From Clostridia bacterium (GTDB taxonomy: Bacteria > Bacillota > Clostridia > Oscillospirales > CAG-272), in the NCBI GenBank assembly GCA_017410065.1, contig JAFQRL010000029.1, positions 1 to 35,502 of the forward strand: a DNA stretch of 35,502 bases, written 5' to 3'. Below, piece after piece: positions 15,403 to 24,808 of this stretch. Position numbers and translations under genes: made by a program. Positions within the stretch are counted from its first letter, which is position 1, and each line of letters starts with the position of its first letter. Below the pieces are notes generated by a model. The model was not told where the DNA came from. It saw nothing but the letters and a program-made list of their open reading frames with translations, and did not search any database.

Positions 15403-16230
15403 TTAATCCTTGGGAAGCATTTTCTCAATGGAATCTGCGCAGCTTTCAAGATAGTCTCCCTCAAAGAGCTCTATAACGCCCTTGTCGCAAAGTGCGGCAA
15501 GCTCGGGATCGATGGGGAGCTTTGCGAGCACCTCGGTGCCGTGAGCTTCGGCAAGCTTTTCAATATTGCTCTCGCCGTATGGCTTGATGACCTTGCCGCA
15601 ATCGGGGCAAAGGATATAGCTGTAATTCTCAACAAGACCAAGCACCTTAACGTCCATAAGAGCCGCCATATTCACAGCCTTCTCAACTATCATAGAAACG
15701 AGAGACTGCGGGCTGCTAACGATAATGATGCCGTCAAGAGGAAGGCTTTGGAAAACCGTGAGAGGAACGTCGCCTGTTCCTGGAGGCATATCAACGAACA
15801 TATAGTCAACGTCGTTCCATACGACCTCGCTCCAGAACTGTTTAACGGTGCCTGCAATAACAGGTCCGCGCCAAACAACAGGCTTTGTCTCGTCGTCCAT
15901 AAGAAGGTTTACGCTCATTACCTCAATTCCTGTTCTGGTCTGAGGAGGAAGCATACCAAGCTCGGTGCCCTCAACACAGCCGCATCTGAGACCGAACGCC
16001 TTGGGAATAGATGGACCTGTGATATCTGCGTCAAGTATTGCGGTCTTATATCCTCTGCGGCGCATAGTTACCGCGAGCATAGACGTGATAAGCGACTTGC
16101 CGACACCGCCCTTTCCGCTGACGATACCGATAACTCTCTTTACGTTGCTCGCCTTGTTCTGAGGCTCAAGCAAGGATGCTTTAGAGCACTTTTGAGAACA
16201 CGTGGAGCAATCGTGAGTACATTCTGCCAT
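15403..16230 (-). CDS. Mrp/NBP35-family P-loop ATPase (Fe-S cluster carrier)
   Basis: 275 residues. The N-terminus MAECTHDCSTCSQKCSK holds Cys4, Cys8, Cys11 and Cys15. A deviant Walker A SGKGGVGKS follows near residues 38-46, then GLRCGCVEGTELGMLPP, VDMPPGTGDVPLT near 146-158, and a C-terminal CPDC pair near 207 that in this family bridges an iron-sulfur cluster at the dimer interface. Mrp/ApbC proteins carry and transfer Fe-S clusters. The N-terminal four-Cys motif is often seen in clostridial members and may bind a second cluster. Last gene of the operon, 24 bases after clpE, with AAGGAGA before the ATG. Confidence 0.93.
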   Translation of the reverse strand: MAECTHDCSTCSQKCSKASLLEPQNKASNVKRVIGIVSGKGGVGKSLITSMLAVTMRRRGYKTAILDADITGPSIPKAFGLRCGCVEGTELGMLPPQTRTGIEVMSVNLLMDDETKPVVWRGPVIAGTVKQFWSEVVWNDVDYMFVDMPPGTGDVPLTVFQSLPLDGIIIVSSPQSLVSMIVEKAVNMAALMDVKVLGLVENYSYILCPDCGKVIKPYGESNIEKLAEAHGTEVLAKLPIDPELAALCDKGVIELFEGDYLESCADSIEKMLPKD

Positions 16231-16254
16231 AATTTATATCTCCTTTTTGTGAAT

Positions 16255-18540
16255 TTATATGATTTCAAGAGCGATATCTCCATCCTTCACAAGAAGAGAT
16301 ATTCCGCTGATGTCCTTGCCGTAGCCGTCAATCATAACGTTTGCCAGCTTGTCCTCAATTGAGGTTTCGATAAATCTGCGCATATTTCTTGCGCCGTACT
16401 TTTCGGAATAGGAGCTATTTGCAACGAAGGAAAGAACCTCGTCGTTCCAAACAAGCGAGATGCCCTTCTCCCCGAGGTGCGCTTTAAGCTTTGAGAGCAT
16501 TATTGCCGCTATTCTCTCAAAGTCAGCCTTATCAAGATGGCGGAAGGTGATGATCTCATCGACTCTGTTAATAAACTCGGGGCGAAGGAAGCTGCCGAGA
16601 GCGCGGAGAGTCTTTTCCTTTGAACGCTCCTCGCGCTTTTCCGCAAAGCCCGAAATAGCCGAGGATGTCTCGGAGCCGGCGTTGGTCGTCATAATAATAA
16701 CGGTGTTTTCAAAATTTACCTGTCTGCCCTGCGCATCGGTGATCTTTCCGTCGTCAAGCACCTGAAGCAGAATGTTGAGAACGTCGGGATGCGCCTTTTC
16801 GATCTCGTCAAAGAGAACGACAGAATAAGGTCTGCGCCTTATCTTCTCGGTTAACTGACCAGCCTCGTCGTAGCCCACGTATCCGGGAGGGGCTCCAACG
16901 ATCCTGGAGACCGAATGCTTCTCCATAAACTCGGACATATCGAGCCTGATGAGAGACTCGGGTTGCTTGAATAGATCCTCTGCAAGCACCTTAACAAGCT
17001 CGGTCTTACCAACGCCTGTGGGACCCGCGAAGATCATTGAAACGGGATTCTGGCGATACGAAACGCCTGCGCGCTTTCTTCTTATAGCACGGACGACCGC
17101 ATCAACAGCCTCCTCCTGACCGACGATCCTTGCGGTGATCCGCTCTCGAAGGCCGTTCAGCTCACCGATCTCGCCAACGCTGAGCTCGGATGCGGGAATG
17201 CCTGTCCAGATCTCAATGACCTTAAGAAGATCCTGGGTCGTCAGCCTCAGCTCGTCTGCAACGGGAGCAATTATCTTCTGCCTTGTTTCAAGCCTTATAC
17301 GCTCGGACTTAAGATCTGCAAGAGCCTTGTAATTTTCCTCGGTCTGCCCCTCGGGTGCTTCGGTTTTGGATTCAAGCTCTGCGCTCAGAGCCGAGATATC
17401 GGCAAGGCGTTTTTCATTTTTGCGCTTTTCGTTAAGCTCGGGGCAAGAGAGTGCCGCCTTTGCGCACGCCTCGTCTATAAGGTCTATTGCCTTATCGGGA
17501 AGGAATCTATCGGTTATATATCTTTCCGAAAGGATAGCCGCCGCTCTTGCGACCTCGTCGGATACCTCAACCGAATGGAAGCCCTCGTAATACTTTTTTA
17601 TTCCCTTGATAATATCAACGGTATCCTCAACAGAGGGCTCCTCGACCTTCACAGGCTGGAATCTGCGCTCAAGCGCGCTGTCCTTTTCGATATTCTTCCT
17701 GTATTCCTTAAGGGTGGTTGCGCCGATAACTCTTATTTCTCCGCGAGAGAGAGCCGGCTTAAGAAGGTTTGCCGCGCTCATAGAGCCGTCGGAGGTCTCA
17801 CCTGCTCCTGCGATATTGTGGACTTCGTCTATCATAAGGATAATATTCCCTGCCGCCTTGATCTCCTTAAGGAGGCCGAGCACGCGGGATTCAAACTGTC
17901 CTCTGAACTGAGTGCCCGCAACGAGCGCCGTTAGATCAAGCTGCCAGAGCTCAAAGCCCGAAAGAACCTCGGGGACCTTCCCCTCAACGATCCTCACGGC
18001 AAGCTCCTCGACTATTGCGGTTTTACCGACACCCGGCTCACCGATGAGACAGGGATTATTCTTTTGCCTACGGCAAAGTATCTGGATTATACGGTCGATC
18101 TCCCTATCTCTGCCGATAATACGGTCGATCTTTCCTGCCGCCGCCTTTGCATTAAGGTTGGTGCAGTAGGTGGAAAGCAGCTTTCTTGATTCATCCTGTC
18201 CGCCTTCGCCCGACTTCTTTTTCTTGGGTGCACTCTTGCCGCCTCCCATACCCATTCCGCCGAAAAGCTCGCCGAGATTGAGAGTGGGAACTTTGCCCTC
18301 GTCGCCGTCGTCTGCTTCAACGAGGCCGTTTTCCATTATGCTGTCTATTTCAGCATTCATTCCCTGTATCGCTTCCTCGTCAATACCCATACGCTTGAGC
18401 ATATCGTCAACGGGACGGATACCCAGCTCGGAGGCGCAGGAAAGGCAGATGCCCTCGTTTATTGATTTTCCGTCCTCAAGACGGGTGATAAAGACCATAG
18501 CAGGTCTTTTTTTACATTTAGCACAAATCTGAAATTTCAT
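16255..18540 (-). CDS. ClpE-like AAA+ unfoldase with N-terminal zinc finger
   Basis: 761 residues, a class I HSP100 protein. Residues 1-40 form a zinc finger, CAKC (6-9) and CLSC (32-35), in place of the usual Clp N-domain, as in ClpE. Two AAA+ modules follow: the first with Walker A GEPGVGKT and MIDEVHNI; the second with GPTGVGKTE, VVLFDEIEKAH and FLRPEFINRVDEII. A helical segment rich in Glu and Lys (around 360-420) corresponds to the middle domain. ClpP-partner Clps carry an [LIV]GF loop; here the equivalent site reads AISGFAEK, so ClpP docking is likely but not assured. No CtsR box is seen; the gene shares the cvpA promoter and is 34 bases after cvpA. Confidence 0.92.
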   Translation of the reverse strand: MKFQICAKCKKRPAMVFITRLEDGKSINEGICLSCASELGIRPVDDMLKRMGIDEEAIQGMNAEIDSIMENGLVEADDGDEGKVPTLNLGELFGGMGMGGGKSAPKKKKSGEGGQDESRKLLSTYCTNLNAKAAAGKIDRIIGRDREIDRIIQILCRRQKNNPCLIGEPGVGKTAIVEELAVRIVEGKVPEVLSGFELWQLDLTALVAGTQFRGQFESRVLGLLKEIKAAGNIILMIDEVHNIAGAGETSDGSMSAANLLKPALSRGEIRVIGATTLKEYRKNIEKDSALERRFQPVKVEEPSVEDTVDIIKGIKKYYEGFHSVEVSDEVARAAAILSERYITDRFLPDKAIDLIDEACAKAALSCPELNEKRKNEKRLADISALSAELESKTEAPEGQTEENYKALADLKSERIRLETRQKIIAPVADELRLTTQDLLKVIEIWTGIPASELSVGEIGELNGLRERITARIVGQEEAVDAVVRAIRRKRAGVSYRQNPVSMIFAGPTGVGKTELVKVLAEDLFKQPESLIRLDMSEFMEKHSVSRIVGAPPGYVGYDEAGQLTEKIRRRPYSVVLFDEIEKAHPDVLNILLQVLDDGKITDAQGRQVNFENTVIIMTTNAGSETSSAISGFAEKREERSKEKTLRALGSFLRPEFINRVDEIITFRHLDKADFERIAAIMLSKLKAHLGEKGISLVWNDEVLSFVANSSYSEKYGARNMRRFIETSIEDKLANVMIDGYGKDISGISLLVKDGDIALEII

Positions 18541-18574
18541 TCAAAACACCTATGAAATATAAACTGAATCAGCC

Positions 18575-19273
18575 TTAAAAGCTCAAAAGAAGCTCTATCG
18601 GACTGTAATTTTTAAAGAAGCCATAGACAAAGCTTCCGTCAAACTCCGCAAAATACGGATTTTCCGCACACAGCGGAGAATGGAACACAAGCTCAAGTAT
18701 TGCCACGAGCGACCATATTATTATAGCCGAGAACAGGAAGCCGCAAAGCGTTCCTATAAGCTTATTCACAGCACCGACCACGCCGCCCTTCAAGCAGCGG
18801 TCAATGATCCTGAATAGTATGGCAATGAGAAGCTTTGAGATAAAATAGAGTATCACCGCCGCAATAGCAACGGCAATAATATTGATAACGGGATCTGCAA
18901 GGGTCTGTGCGATAGCATCGATGACCGCGTGACCGCTATCCTCCGCGCCCTTTGCGACCTCCTCAACGTCGACCCCCGCAATACCTGCCGCCATCTTAAG
19001 GACTGTCGGGAGCTCAGAGGAGACGTTGGATTCGTTCAAGCCCTCGCAGTTTTCGTAGAGATATTCCGAAACGTAGCCCGTTATGGGCTCGTCTATCACG
19101 GGCTTGACCACCGCCTCACCAAAGGATGCGCAGCAGCTGACGGTTATGGCTATTGCCGCAAAAACCTTAACGGGCTTTGCCGCAAGCCTGACAAATCCGC
19201 GGCGGAATCCGAAATAAATGCCGAAAAGCAATATTGCAATGATCAAGACGTTTAAAATTATGTTCAGTGCCAT
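18575..19273 (-). CDS. CvpA family membrane protein
   Basis: 232 residues with an N-terminal span (IILNVLIIAILLFGIYFGFRRG) matching the CvpA family start, further spans near 30-50, 130-155 and 175-200, and the long soluble insert common in clostridial members. CvpA proteins are linked to colicin V production in E. coli and to envelope homeostasis elsewhere; the molecular function is unknown. It opens the cvpA-clpE-mrp operon, with an AAAGGAGCGG ribosome-binding region and a near-consensus promoter about 70 bases upstream. Confidence 0.82.
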   Translation of the reverse strand: MALNIILNVLIIAILLFGIYFGFRRGFVRLAAKPVKVFAAIAITVSCCASFGEAVVKPVIDEPITGYVSEYLYENCEGLNESNVSSELPTVLKMAAGIAGVDVEEVAKGAEDSGHAVIDAIAQTLADPVINIIAVAIAAVILYFISKLLIAILFRIIDRCLKGGVVGAVNKLIGTLCGFLFSAIIIWSLVAILELVFHSPLCAENPYFAEFDGSFVYGFFKNYSPIELLLSF

Positions 19274-19346
19274 TTGCCGCTCCTTTCGTTCTCAGACAGT
19301 ATAGCCATCGCGAGCCCATAAGGCATTCACGAGGTCAGCAAGAAAC

Positions 19347-19375
19347 ATTATAATATAAAATCTTGGATAAGTCAA
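19347..19375 (-). promoter_or_regulatory. Sigma-A promoter of cvpA-clpE-mrp
   Basis: Minus strand TTGACT (19370-19375), 17-base spacer, perfect TATAAT (19347-19352), directly after the dnaE stop. It separates this operon from murB-whiA-dnaE. Confidence 0.82.
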
Positions 19376-19381
19376 TAGCGA

Positions 19382-22300
19382 TCACTTCAAAACAACGTTT
19401 TCTGGTGAAAACATTTCGCCAAGCTTCTCAATAAGCTTATCGGTTGCATCAACGCTTGCGCCGCGCATCGCAGAATACTTTTTAGTTGAAGCATCGAAAA
19501 GCACCACCTGAGTTTTTCCTCTGTTCAACATTGCGATCCTGCTGAGCACTTGTATTCTTTTATCCTCAAGGCTTGGCACCTTGATATAAAGCCTTCTACT
19601 TGCAAGAGCCGCCTCTGCCGCTCTGCTGTCGTGATCACTGTTTGAAATAAGAAGCTCCGCGGAGGATAGAAGAATCTTCGGGTCCTCACCCTCCTCCGTG
19701 CTGACCGTTCCCTTCACGCAGATCGCAAGGTCGTCTGAGAGGATGCTCGCAAACTGCTTATAATTTTTTGCAAAAACAATTACCTCTATTTCGGAGTATC
19801 TGTCCTCAAGGCGAAGGAACGCCATAGTGTCTCCGCTCTTTGTGAGCTTTGTGCGCTTTCCGCTGACAAGTCCTGCCACGGTGACACTTGATCTATCCTT
19901 ATATTTACCATCCGGATTTTCCGCTCCCTCATCCGAAAGGGATTGAATGATCTCGGATATACTGTCGGGCTCAAGCTCGGCTATATGCTTGCTGTAATCG
20001 TCTATCATATGGCCAGAGAAATACATTCCCGAGCTTTCCTTTTCAAGCAAAAGAAGCTCTCTCATAGGAAATTCGGGTAGGTTGGGGTAGGAATATCCGC
20101 AGGATGAGCCGCCTGCCGAGCCGAGAGAAAAGAGGTCCATCTGCCCCGAAATATTATTTCTCGATCTATCGTGCTCGGAATCGATAATTCCTTCGTAGCA
20201 GCTCATAAGCGAGCTTCTGGTTATACCGAGAGAATCGAAAACTCCGCACTTTATCATAGATTCGACGGTGCGCTTATTGATCTCCGAGCCGATCATTCTT
20301 GAAACGAATTCGTCAAAGCTTTTAAAGATTGATTTATTGCGCTCAGATAAAAGTGAAGCAACGAAGGTGCGCCCAACGTTCTTTATTGCAAGGAGCCCGA
20401 ATCTGATATTTCCGTCAACGACCGTGAATGCCTCGCGGCTGACGTTGATATCGGGAGAAAGCACCGATACACCGAATTTCTGGGCATCGGCTATATATTC
20501 CTTCACCTTGGCGGGGCTATCAAGCACGCTGGTGAGAAGTGCCGAAAAATACTCTGCGGGATAATGAGTTTTAAGATACGCCGTTCTATACGAGATAATG
20601 CCGTACGCCGTGGCGTGGCTCTTATTGAATGCGTATTTTGCAAAGCCTACCATATCCTCAAAAACAGCCTCGGCATCCTCCGCCGACACACCGTTAGCAA
20701 CGCATCCGCGAACAAAATCCTCCCGCTCTGCCTGCATAGCCTCGGTCTTTTTCTTGGACATAGCACGGCGAACGTTGTCCGCCTTCGCATAGGAATAGCC
20801 CGCGAGAAGCCTGCATATCTGCATAACCTGCTCCTGATATACGATGCATCCGTAGGTCACGTCAAGTATGGATGCAAGAGCGGGGATCTTATATTCTATT
20901 GCGGCTTCTCCGTGCTTTCTTGATATGAAGGTGTCTATCGAATCCATCGGACCCGGGCGGAAAAGCGCAACACAGGCTATGATATCCTCAAGACAGGTGG
21001 GCGAAAGCTTTGATAAGACCTGCTTCATTCCGCCCGATTCAAGCTGAAATACTCCGTCGGTTTGCGCGTTGCAAAGAAGACGGAAGGTCTTTTCATCATC
21101 AAGGGGAATTTTATTCAGATCGAAATCAGGAATCCTTTTGCGAATGGATGAGACCGCATCGTGAATGACCGTGAGATAGCGAAGACCGAGGAAATCGAAC
21201 TTCACAAGACCCAGCGCCGCATCCGTATTCATATCAAATTGCGTAACCACGCCTGTGCCGCTATAAGAAAGCGGAACGTATTCGTAGGTGGGCTTCTCTG
21301 TTATAACGACGCCTGCGGCGTGGGTCGATGCGTGGCGAGGCATACCCTCAAGCTGCATACTCACGTCAAGAAGGTGCCTTACCTCCTCGTCCTCCCGATA
21401 GAGCTTTTTAAGCTCGGAGGTTGCGAGAGCGTCCTTGATGCTTGAGCACTCACGGGAGATAAGCTTTGCGACCGTGTCCACTCTGCTGTAAGGCATATCC
21501 AATGCTCTGCCCACGTCACGAACTGCGGCACGGGCGGCAAGAGTACCGAATGTCACGATCTGCGCCACCTTGTCCTCGCCGTATTTTTCTTTAACGTATT
21601 CTATAACCTCCTCACGGCGGTTATAGCAAAAATCAATATCGAAATCGGGCATTGATACTCTTTCGGGATTAAGAAATCTTTCAAAGAGCAGATCAAATTC
21701 CAAGGGATCAACATCGGTTATGCCGATCAGAAAGGCAACAAGGCTACCAGCACCCGAGCCTCTGCCCGGTCCGACGGGTATATCGTGGCTTTTCGCGTAG
21801 GAGACGAAATCGCTGACGATCAGGAAATAGGCGTTGAAGCCCATAGTGTCGATGACAGAAAGCTCATACTCTATTCTTTCCGTGTAGACCTCTTTATTAT
21901 TCTTGCCGAAGGTAATTCTACTCTCGCGGATTTTATTTTCAAAGCCGCAGTATGCGTTGGCGCGCAGGGTCTCCTTATGAGACTTCCCGTCGGGAGAGGT
22001 GAAATCGGGCAGATGAAGCTTATCAAATTCAAAATCAAAATTGCACTTCTCCGCTATCTTGACCGTATTTTCGATAGCCCCCTCAAAGCCCCCGAAAAGC
22101 ACGCGCATTTCAGAGGTGGACTTATAGTAGTAATCATCGGTTTCAAAGCCGAAGGGTCTTCCCTCTGCGACCGTATTTCCCGTTTGGATGCACATAAGCG
22201 TCGCTTGCATATCCGCATCGGTGCGCTCAAGATAGTGAACGTCGTTTGTGGCGACCATCGGTATACCCAGCTTTTCGCTGATCTTCTTTATACCGTATGC

Positions 22301-22855
22301 CGCCTTGCGCTCGTCATCCATTCCGTGATTCTGGACTTCGAGATAGAAATCCTCACCGAATATTTCTTTGAGCTCCTCTGCCGCCGCCTCTGCCTCTGCC
22401 ATAGATCCCGAAAGAATAAGCTGGGGTATCTTTCCAGCTATACAAGCCGAAAGAGCCACAAGACCCTCGCTGTGAGCACGGAGAAGCGCCATATCGATTC
22501 GCGGACGGGAATAAAAGCCGTCGATAAAGCTTCGGGAGACCATATAGCAAAGATTACGGTATCCGATCTTATTTTTGCAAAGCAAAATAAGATGATTGCC
22601 CGAGGAATCCTGCTTTCCCTCCTTGAGATGCATTCCTCTCGGCGCAACGTATACCTCGCATCCTATTATGGGCTTCACGCCCTTTTTCTTAAGCGAATTG
22701 TAAAATTCGACCGCACCGTACATAACGCCGTGGTCGGTTATTGCAACGGCATCGTGCCCCTCCTCTATCGCTTTATCCGCAATTTTGGAAATTCTTGCGG
22801 CGCCGTCAAGAAGGCTGTATTCGGTGTGTAAATGTAAATGTACGAAATCTCCCAT
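19382..22855 (-). CDS. dnaE: DNA polymerase III alpha subunit DnaE
   Basis: 1157 residues, a C-family replicative polymerase. The PHP domain opens with FVHLHLHTEYSLLDGA (4-19) and its metal-binding histidines are intact. The catalytic core has GPGRGSGAGSL (near 370) and MPDFDIDF (near 410), with the active-site Asp residues. FQLESGGMKQ, the finger and beta-binding regions and a helix-hairpin-helix follow. An OB-fold (VTVAGLVSGKRTKLTKSGD...) lies near 1010-1060. In Firmicutes DnaE extends primers before hand-off to PolC, which is not in the window. The ATG overlaps the whiA stop (TAATG), and AGGAGGAGG lies within the end of whiA. Confidence 0.98.
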   Translation of the reverse strand: MGDFVHLHLHTEYSLLDGAARISKIADKAIEEGHDAVAITDHGVMYGAVEFYNSLKKKGVKPIIGCEVYVAPRGMHLKEGKQDSSGNHLILLCKNKIGYRNLCYMVSRSFIDGFYSRPRIDMALLRAHSEGLVALSACIAGKIPQLILSGSMAEAEAAAEELKEIFGEDFYLEVQNHGMDDERKAAYGIKKISEKLGIPMVATNDVHYLERTDADMQATLMCIQTGNTVAEGRPFGFETDDYYYKSTSEMRVLFGGFEGAIENTVKIAEKCNFDFEFDKLHLPDFTSPDGKSHKETLRANAYCGFENKIRESRITFGKNNKEVYTERIEYELSVIDTMGFNAYFLIVSDFVSYAKSHDIPVGPGRGSGAGSLVAFLIGITDVDPLEFDLLFERFLNPERVSMPDFDIDFCYNRREEVIEYVKEKYGEDKVAQIVTFGTLAARAAVRDVGRALDMPYSRVDTVAKLISRECSSIKDALATSELKKLYREDEEVRHLLDVSMQLEGMPRHASTHAAGVVITEKPTYEYVPLSYSGTGVVTQFDMNTDAALGLVKFDFLGLRYLTVIHDAVSSIRKRIPDFDLNKIPLDDEKTFRLLCNAQTDGVFQLESGGMKQVLSKLSPTCLEDIIACVALFRPGPMDSIDTFISRKHGEAAIEYKIPALASILDVTYGCIVYQEQVMQICRLLAGYSYAKADNVRRAMSKKKTEAMQAEREDFVRGCVANGVSAEDAEAVFEDMVGFAKYAFNKSHATAYGIISYRTAYLKTHYPAEYFSALLTSVLDSPAKVKEYIADAQKFGVSVLSPDINVSREAFTVVDGNIRFGLLAIKNVGRTFVASLLSERNKSIFKSFDEFVSRMIGSEINKRTVESMIKCGVFDSLGITRSSLMSCYEGIIDSEHDRSRNNISGQMDLFSLGSAGGSSCGYSYPNLPEFPMRELLLLEKESSGMYFSGHMIDDYSKHIAELEPDSISEIIQSLSDEGAENPDGKYKDRSSVTVAGLVSGKRTKLTKSGDTMAFLRLEDRYSEIEVIVFAKNYKQFASILSDDLAICVKGTVSTEEGEDPKILLSSAELLISNSDHDSRAAEAALASRRLYIKVPSLEDKRIQVLSRIAMLNRGKTQVVLFDASTKKYSAMRGASVDATDKLIEKLGEMFSPENVVLK

Positions 22856-23748
22856 TAAGCCTCCTCCTTGCGCTCGTGTTTTTTCAGTATCTGCTCGCCA
22901 AGCTCAACGATCTTCTTAAGCCTGTGCGAAAGCCCCGGCTTTGATATTGCGGGGACTGCAATTGCCGCAAGCTGAGCCAAGGAAAGATCGGGGTATTCAA
23001 GCCTCAACCTCGCCGTTGCCTCAAGCTCGTCCGGCAAAACGGAGAGCAGATCGTTTTCCTCAAGCGCTCTTATAACGAGAAGCTGAGGCTTTGCGGCATT
23101 GACCGCACGTAATATATTATTGGTCTCACAATTTGCAACGCGCATCGCGTTCTTTCTTATCTCGCCCTCAACCTTTGCATCCATAAGGATAAACATCGCT
23201 TTATTAAGACCTGCAAAACCGCAGAAATCCTCTATATCCGCGCTGTTTTTAAAATAAACGACTCTCTCGTTCTGCTTATCGGAAATACGGGGAGTGAGAC
23301 CAAGCTCGGAGAAAAATGCGGCAACATACTCGCACCTATCGCCGAGGGAAAATTCAAGTGAATATTGAGCTTTGGGATCTGCTATTCTGCCCGACGCCAG
23401 AAAAATACCTCTCAAAAAAGAGCCGAGACAGGTGTCGCATTTATTCGCGAAAAGCTCTGTTTTATCTAAATTAAAAAGATATTTTGCGGCAGACTTCGAT
23501 TTGAACTTTATTAACACACGTCTTCCGCCAACTGTTGAGGTTGTAATTTCCGTTCCCTGACCGTAGAACTCGGATATCAAGCGCGCCAAAAAGTCGGCGA
23601 CATCGCGCATCTCAACAGATATCTCTATATGCTCGTCCGAGGTCGACCCCTTTGAGATGAGAGCGCCTGTTAAAATTGCTCTTCTGCAACAGGAGGACTT
23701 ATATTGCTGATTAATTACGTAGGATTTCTGTTCGGATGAAAAAGACAC
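22855..23748 (-). CDS. whiA: WhiA family DNA-binding protein
   Basis: 297 residues. The N-terminal LAGLIDADG homing-endonuclease-like fold (from CCRRAILTGALISKGSTSDE to about 200) has lost nuclease function in this family. A C-terminal helix-turn-helix spans about 215-290, with LRLEYPDLSLAQLAAIA and KPGLSHRLKKIVELGEQI. WhiA acts in division and chromosome segregation in Bacillus and is a sporulation regulator in Streptomyces. Start is GTG 23746-23748, five bases after GGAGG. The usual neighbours rapZ and yvcK are absent; murB lies 116 bases upstream, and dnaE overlaps the stop by one base. Confidence 0.96.
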   Translation of the reverse strand: MSFSSEQKSYVINQQYKSSCCRRAILTGALISKGSTSDEHIEISVEMRDVADFLARLISEFYGQGTEITTSTVGGRRVLIKFKSKSAAKYLFNLDKTELFANKCDTCLGSFLRGIFLASGRIADPKAQYSLEFSLGDRCEYVAAFFSELGLTPRISDKQNERVVYFKNSADIEDFCGFAGLNKAMFILMDAKVEGEIRKNAMRVANCETNNILRAVNAAKPQLLVIRALEENDLLSVLPDELEATARLRLEYPDLSLAQLAAIAVPAISKPGLSHRLKKIVELGEQILKKHERKEEA

Positions 23749-23864
23749 TTTGTCCTCCTTTCTTATAGTTCAGGTGGGTAAAAAAATACTGCAAAAAAAC
23801 GTTTAGACTAAATGCCAAATTAAAATATAAACCGTATAACGGATCACAAACTGAAATATTCGGA
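23749..23864. other. murB-whiA gap with 9-base direct repeat
   Basis: CGGATCACA occurs at 23840-23848 and 23861-23869, 21 bases apart (two helical turns); the second copy includes the murB stop codon. The rest is AT-rich, without a convincing promoter or terminator. Confidence 0.4.
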
Positions 23865-24758
23865 TCACACGAATCTGATCTCGGGCTCAAGCATAACGGA
23901 AAATTTTTCAAAAACCGCCTTTCTGGCAAGATAATAAAGTGCTATATAATCGGCGGCGGTCGCTCCTCCGAGATTTACTATAAAGCCCGCGTGAGCTTCG
24001 GATATCGCCGCTCCTCCAATAACGTGTCCCTTCAGTCCGCAACGCTCGATCATCTCACCGGCATACCCACGGACAGGTCTTTTGAAAACACTGCCGAGAG
24101 ACGGAACACCGTGAGGCTGGGACTCAAGCCTTTTTTGCAAAAACAGGTCCATTTTTTCCTTGATAAGCCTTGGCTGCTCGGGCTTCAATTTCATTTTGCA
24201 AGCCAAAATTACCTCACCGCTGTGGGAAAATCTTGAATTGCGGTAGGAAAAATCGCAGGCATTATTATATACGATTTGAAACAAACCGTTTTCACCTATC
24301 ACCGAGACCTCGGAGACCACGCTTGATATATCCTTTCCGAATGCGCCCGCATTACCGACCAATGCACCGCCGACAGTCCCGGGTATACCTGAAAGCTCCT
24401 CAAGCCCCGAAAGACCGTGCTCTGCGGCAAGATGAGCAAGACGGGATAGCGAGACACCGCATTCGGCAAAGACGTATTCGCCGTCAAAGATGACCCCTGC
24501 GAGCCTCACGGTTTGAATCACAGGGCAGCTGATTATATCCTTCACAAAAAGAACGTTCGATGCTCTGCCCAAAATTATCTTCGGAATATTATGCTTATTT
24601 AAAAAATCAGTTAATAGCTTGAGCTCCTCCGCAGAGCTGGGTGTGATCAGAACGTCAGCTACGCCGCCGATCCTTACGGAAGATATCACGGATAGATCCG
24701 CGCTGCATTTATGCTCGATTTTATTATCCTTTAAAAAGTCGCAAACAAGCCTCAACAT
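23865..24758 (-). CDS. murB: UDP-N-acetylenolpyruvoylglucosamine reductase
   Basis: 297 residues, an FAD enzyme that reduces UDP-GlcNAc-enolpyruvate to UDP-MurNAc in the cytoplasm, an early step of peptidoglycan synthesis. The FAD-binding part has SVRIGGVADVL (near 27-37), ILGRASNVLF (near 61-70) and SGIPGTVGGALVGNAGAFG (near 122-140). The short type II C-terminal domain shows SLGSVFKRP with the catalytic Ser, GGAAISEAHAGFIVN, and EPEIRFV at the end with the conserved Glu. GAGGAGG precedes the ATG. It is 50 bases after recN and probably continues that transcript. Confidence 0.97.
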   Translation of the reverse strand: MLRLVCDFLKDNKIEHKCSADLSVISSVRIGGVADVLITPSSAEELKLLTDFLNKHNIPKIILGRASNVLFVKDIISCPVIQTVRLAGVIFDGEYVFAECGVSLSRLAHLAAEHGLSGLEELSGIPGTVGGALVGNAGAFGKDISSVVSEVSVIGENGLFQIVYNNACDFSYRNSRFSHSGEVILACKMKLKPEQPRLIKEKMDLFLQKRLESQPHGVPSLGSVFKRPVRGYAGEMIERCGLKGHVIGGAAISEAHAGFIVNLGGATAADYIALYYLARKAVFEKFSVMLEPEIRFV

Positions 24759-24808
24759 ATAAAACCTCCTCTGAATTAGGGTTTAATATCCTTTGGCTTA
24801 ATTCGACT

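Noticed and set aside
15376..16362. 328-codon plus-strand open frame opposite mrp
   Set aside because: Antisense shadow of an intact mrp gene; it also crosses the strong mrp terminator and has no recognisable motif.
21785..22831. Long plus-strand open frame (348 codons) opposite dnaE
   Set aside because: It mirrors the codon structure of dnaE, has no ribosome-binding site and a composition rich in His, Arg and Cys; dnaE matches its family throughout.
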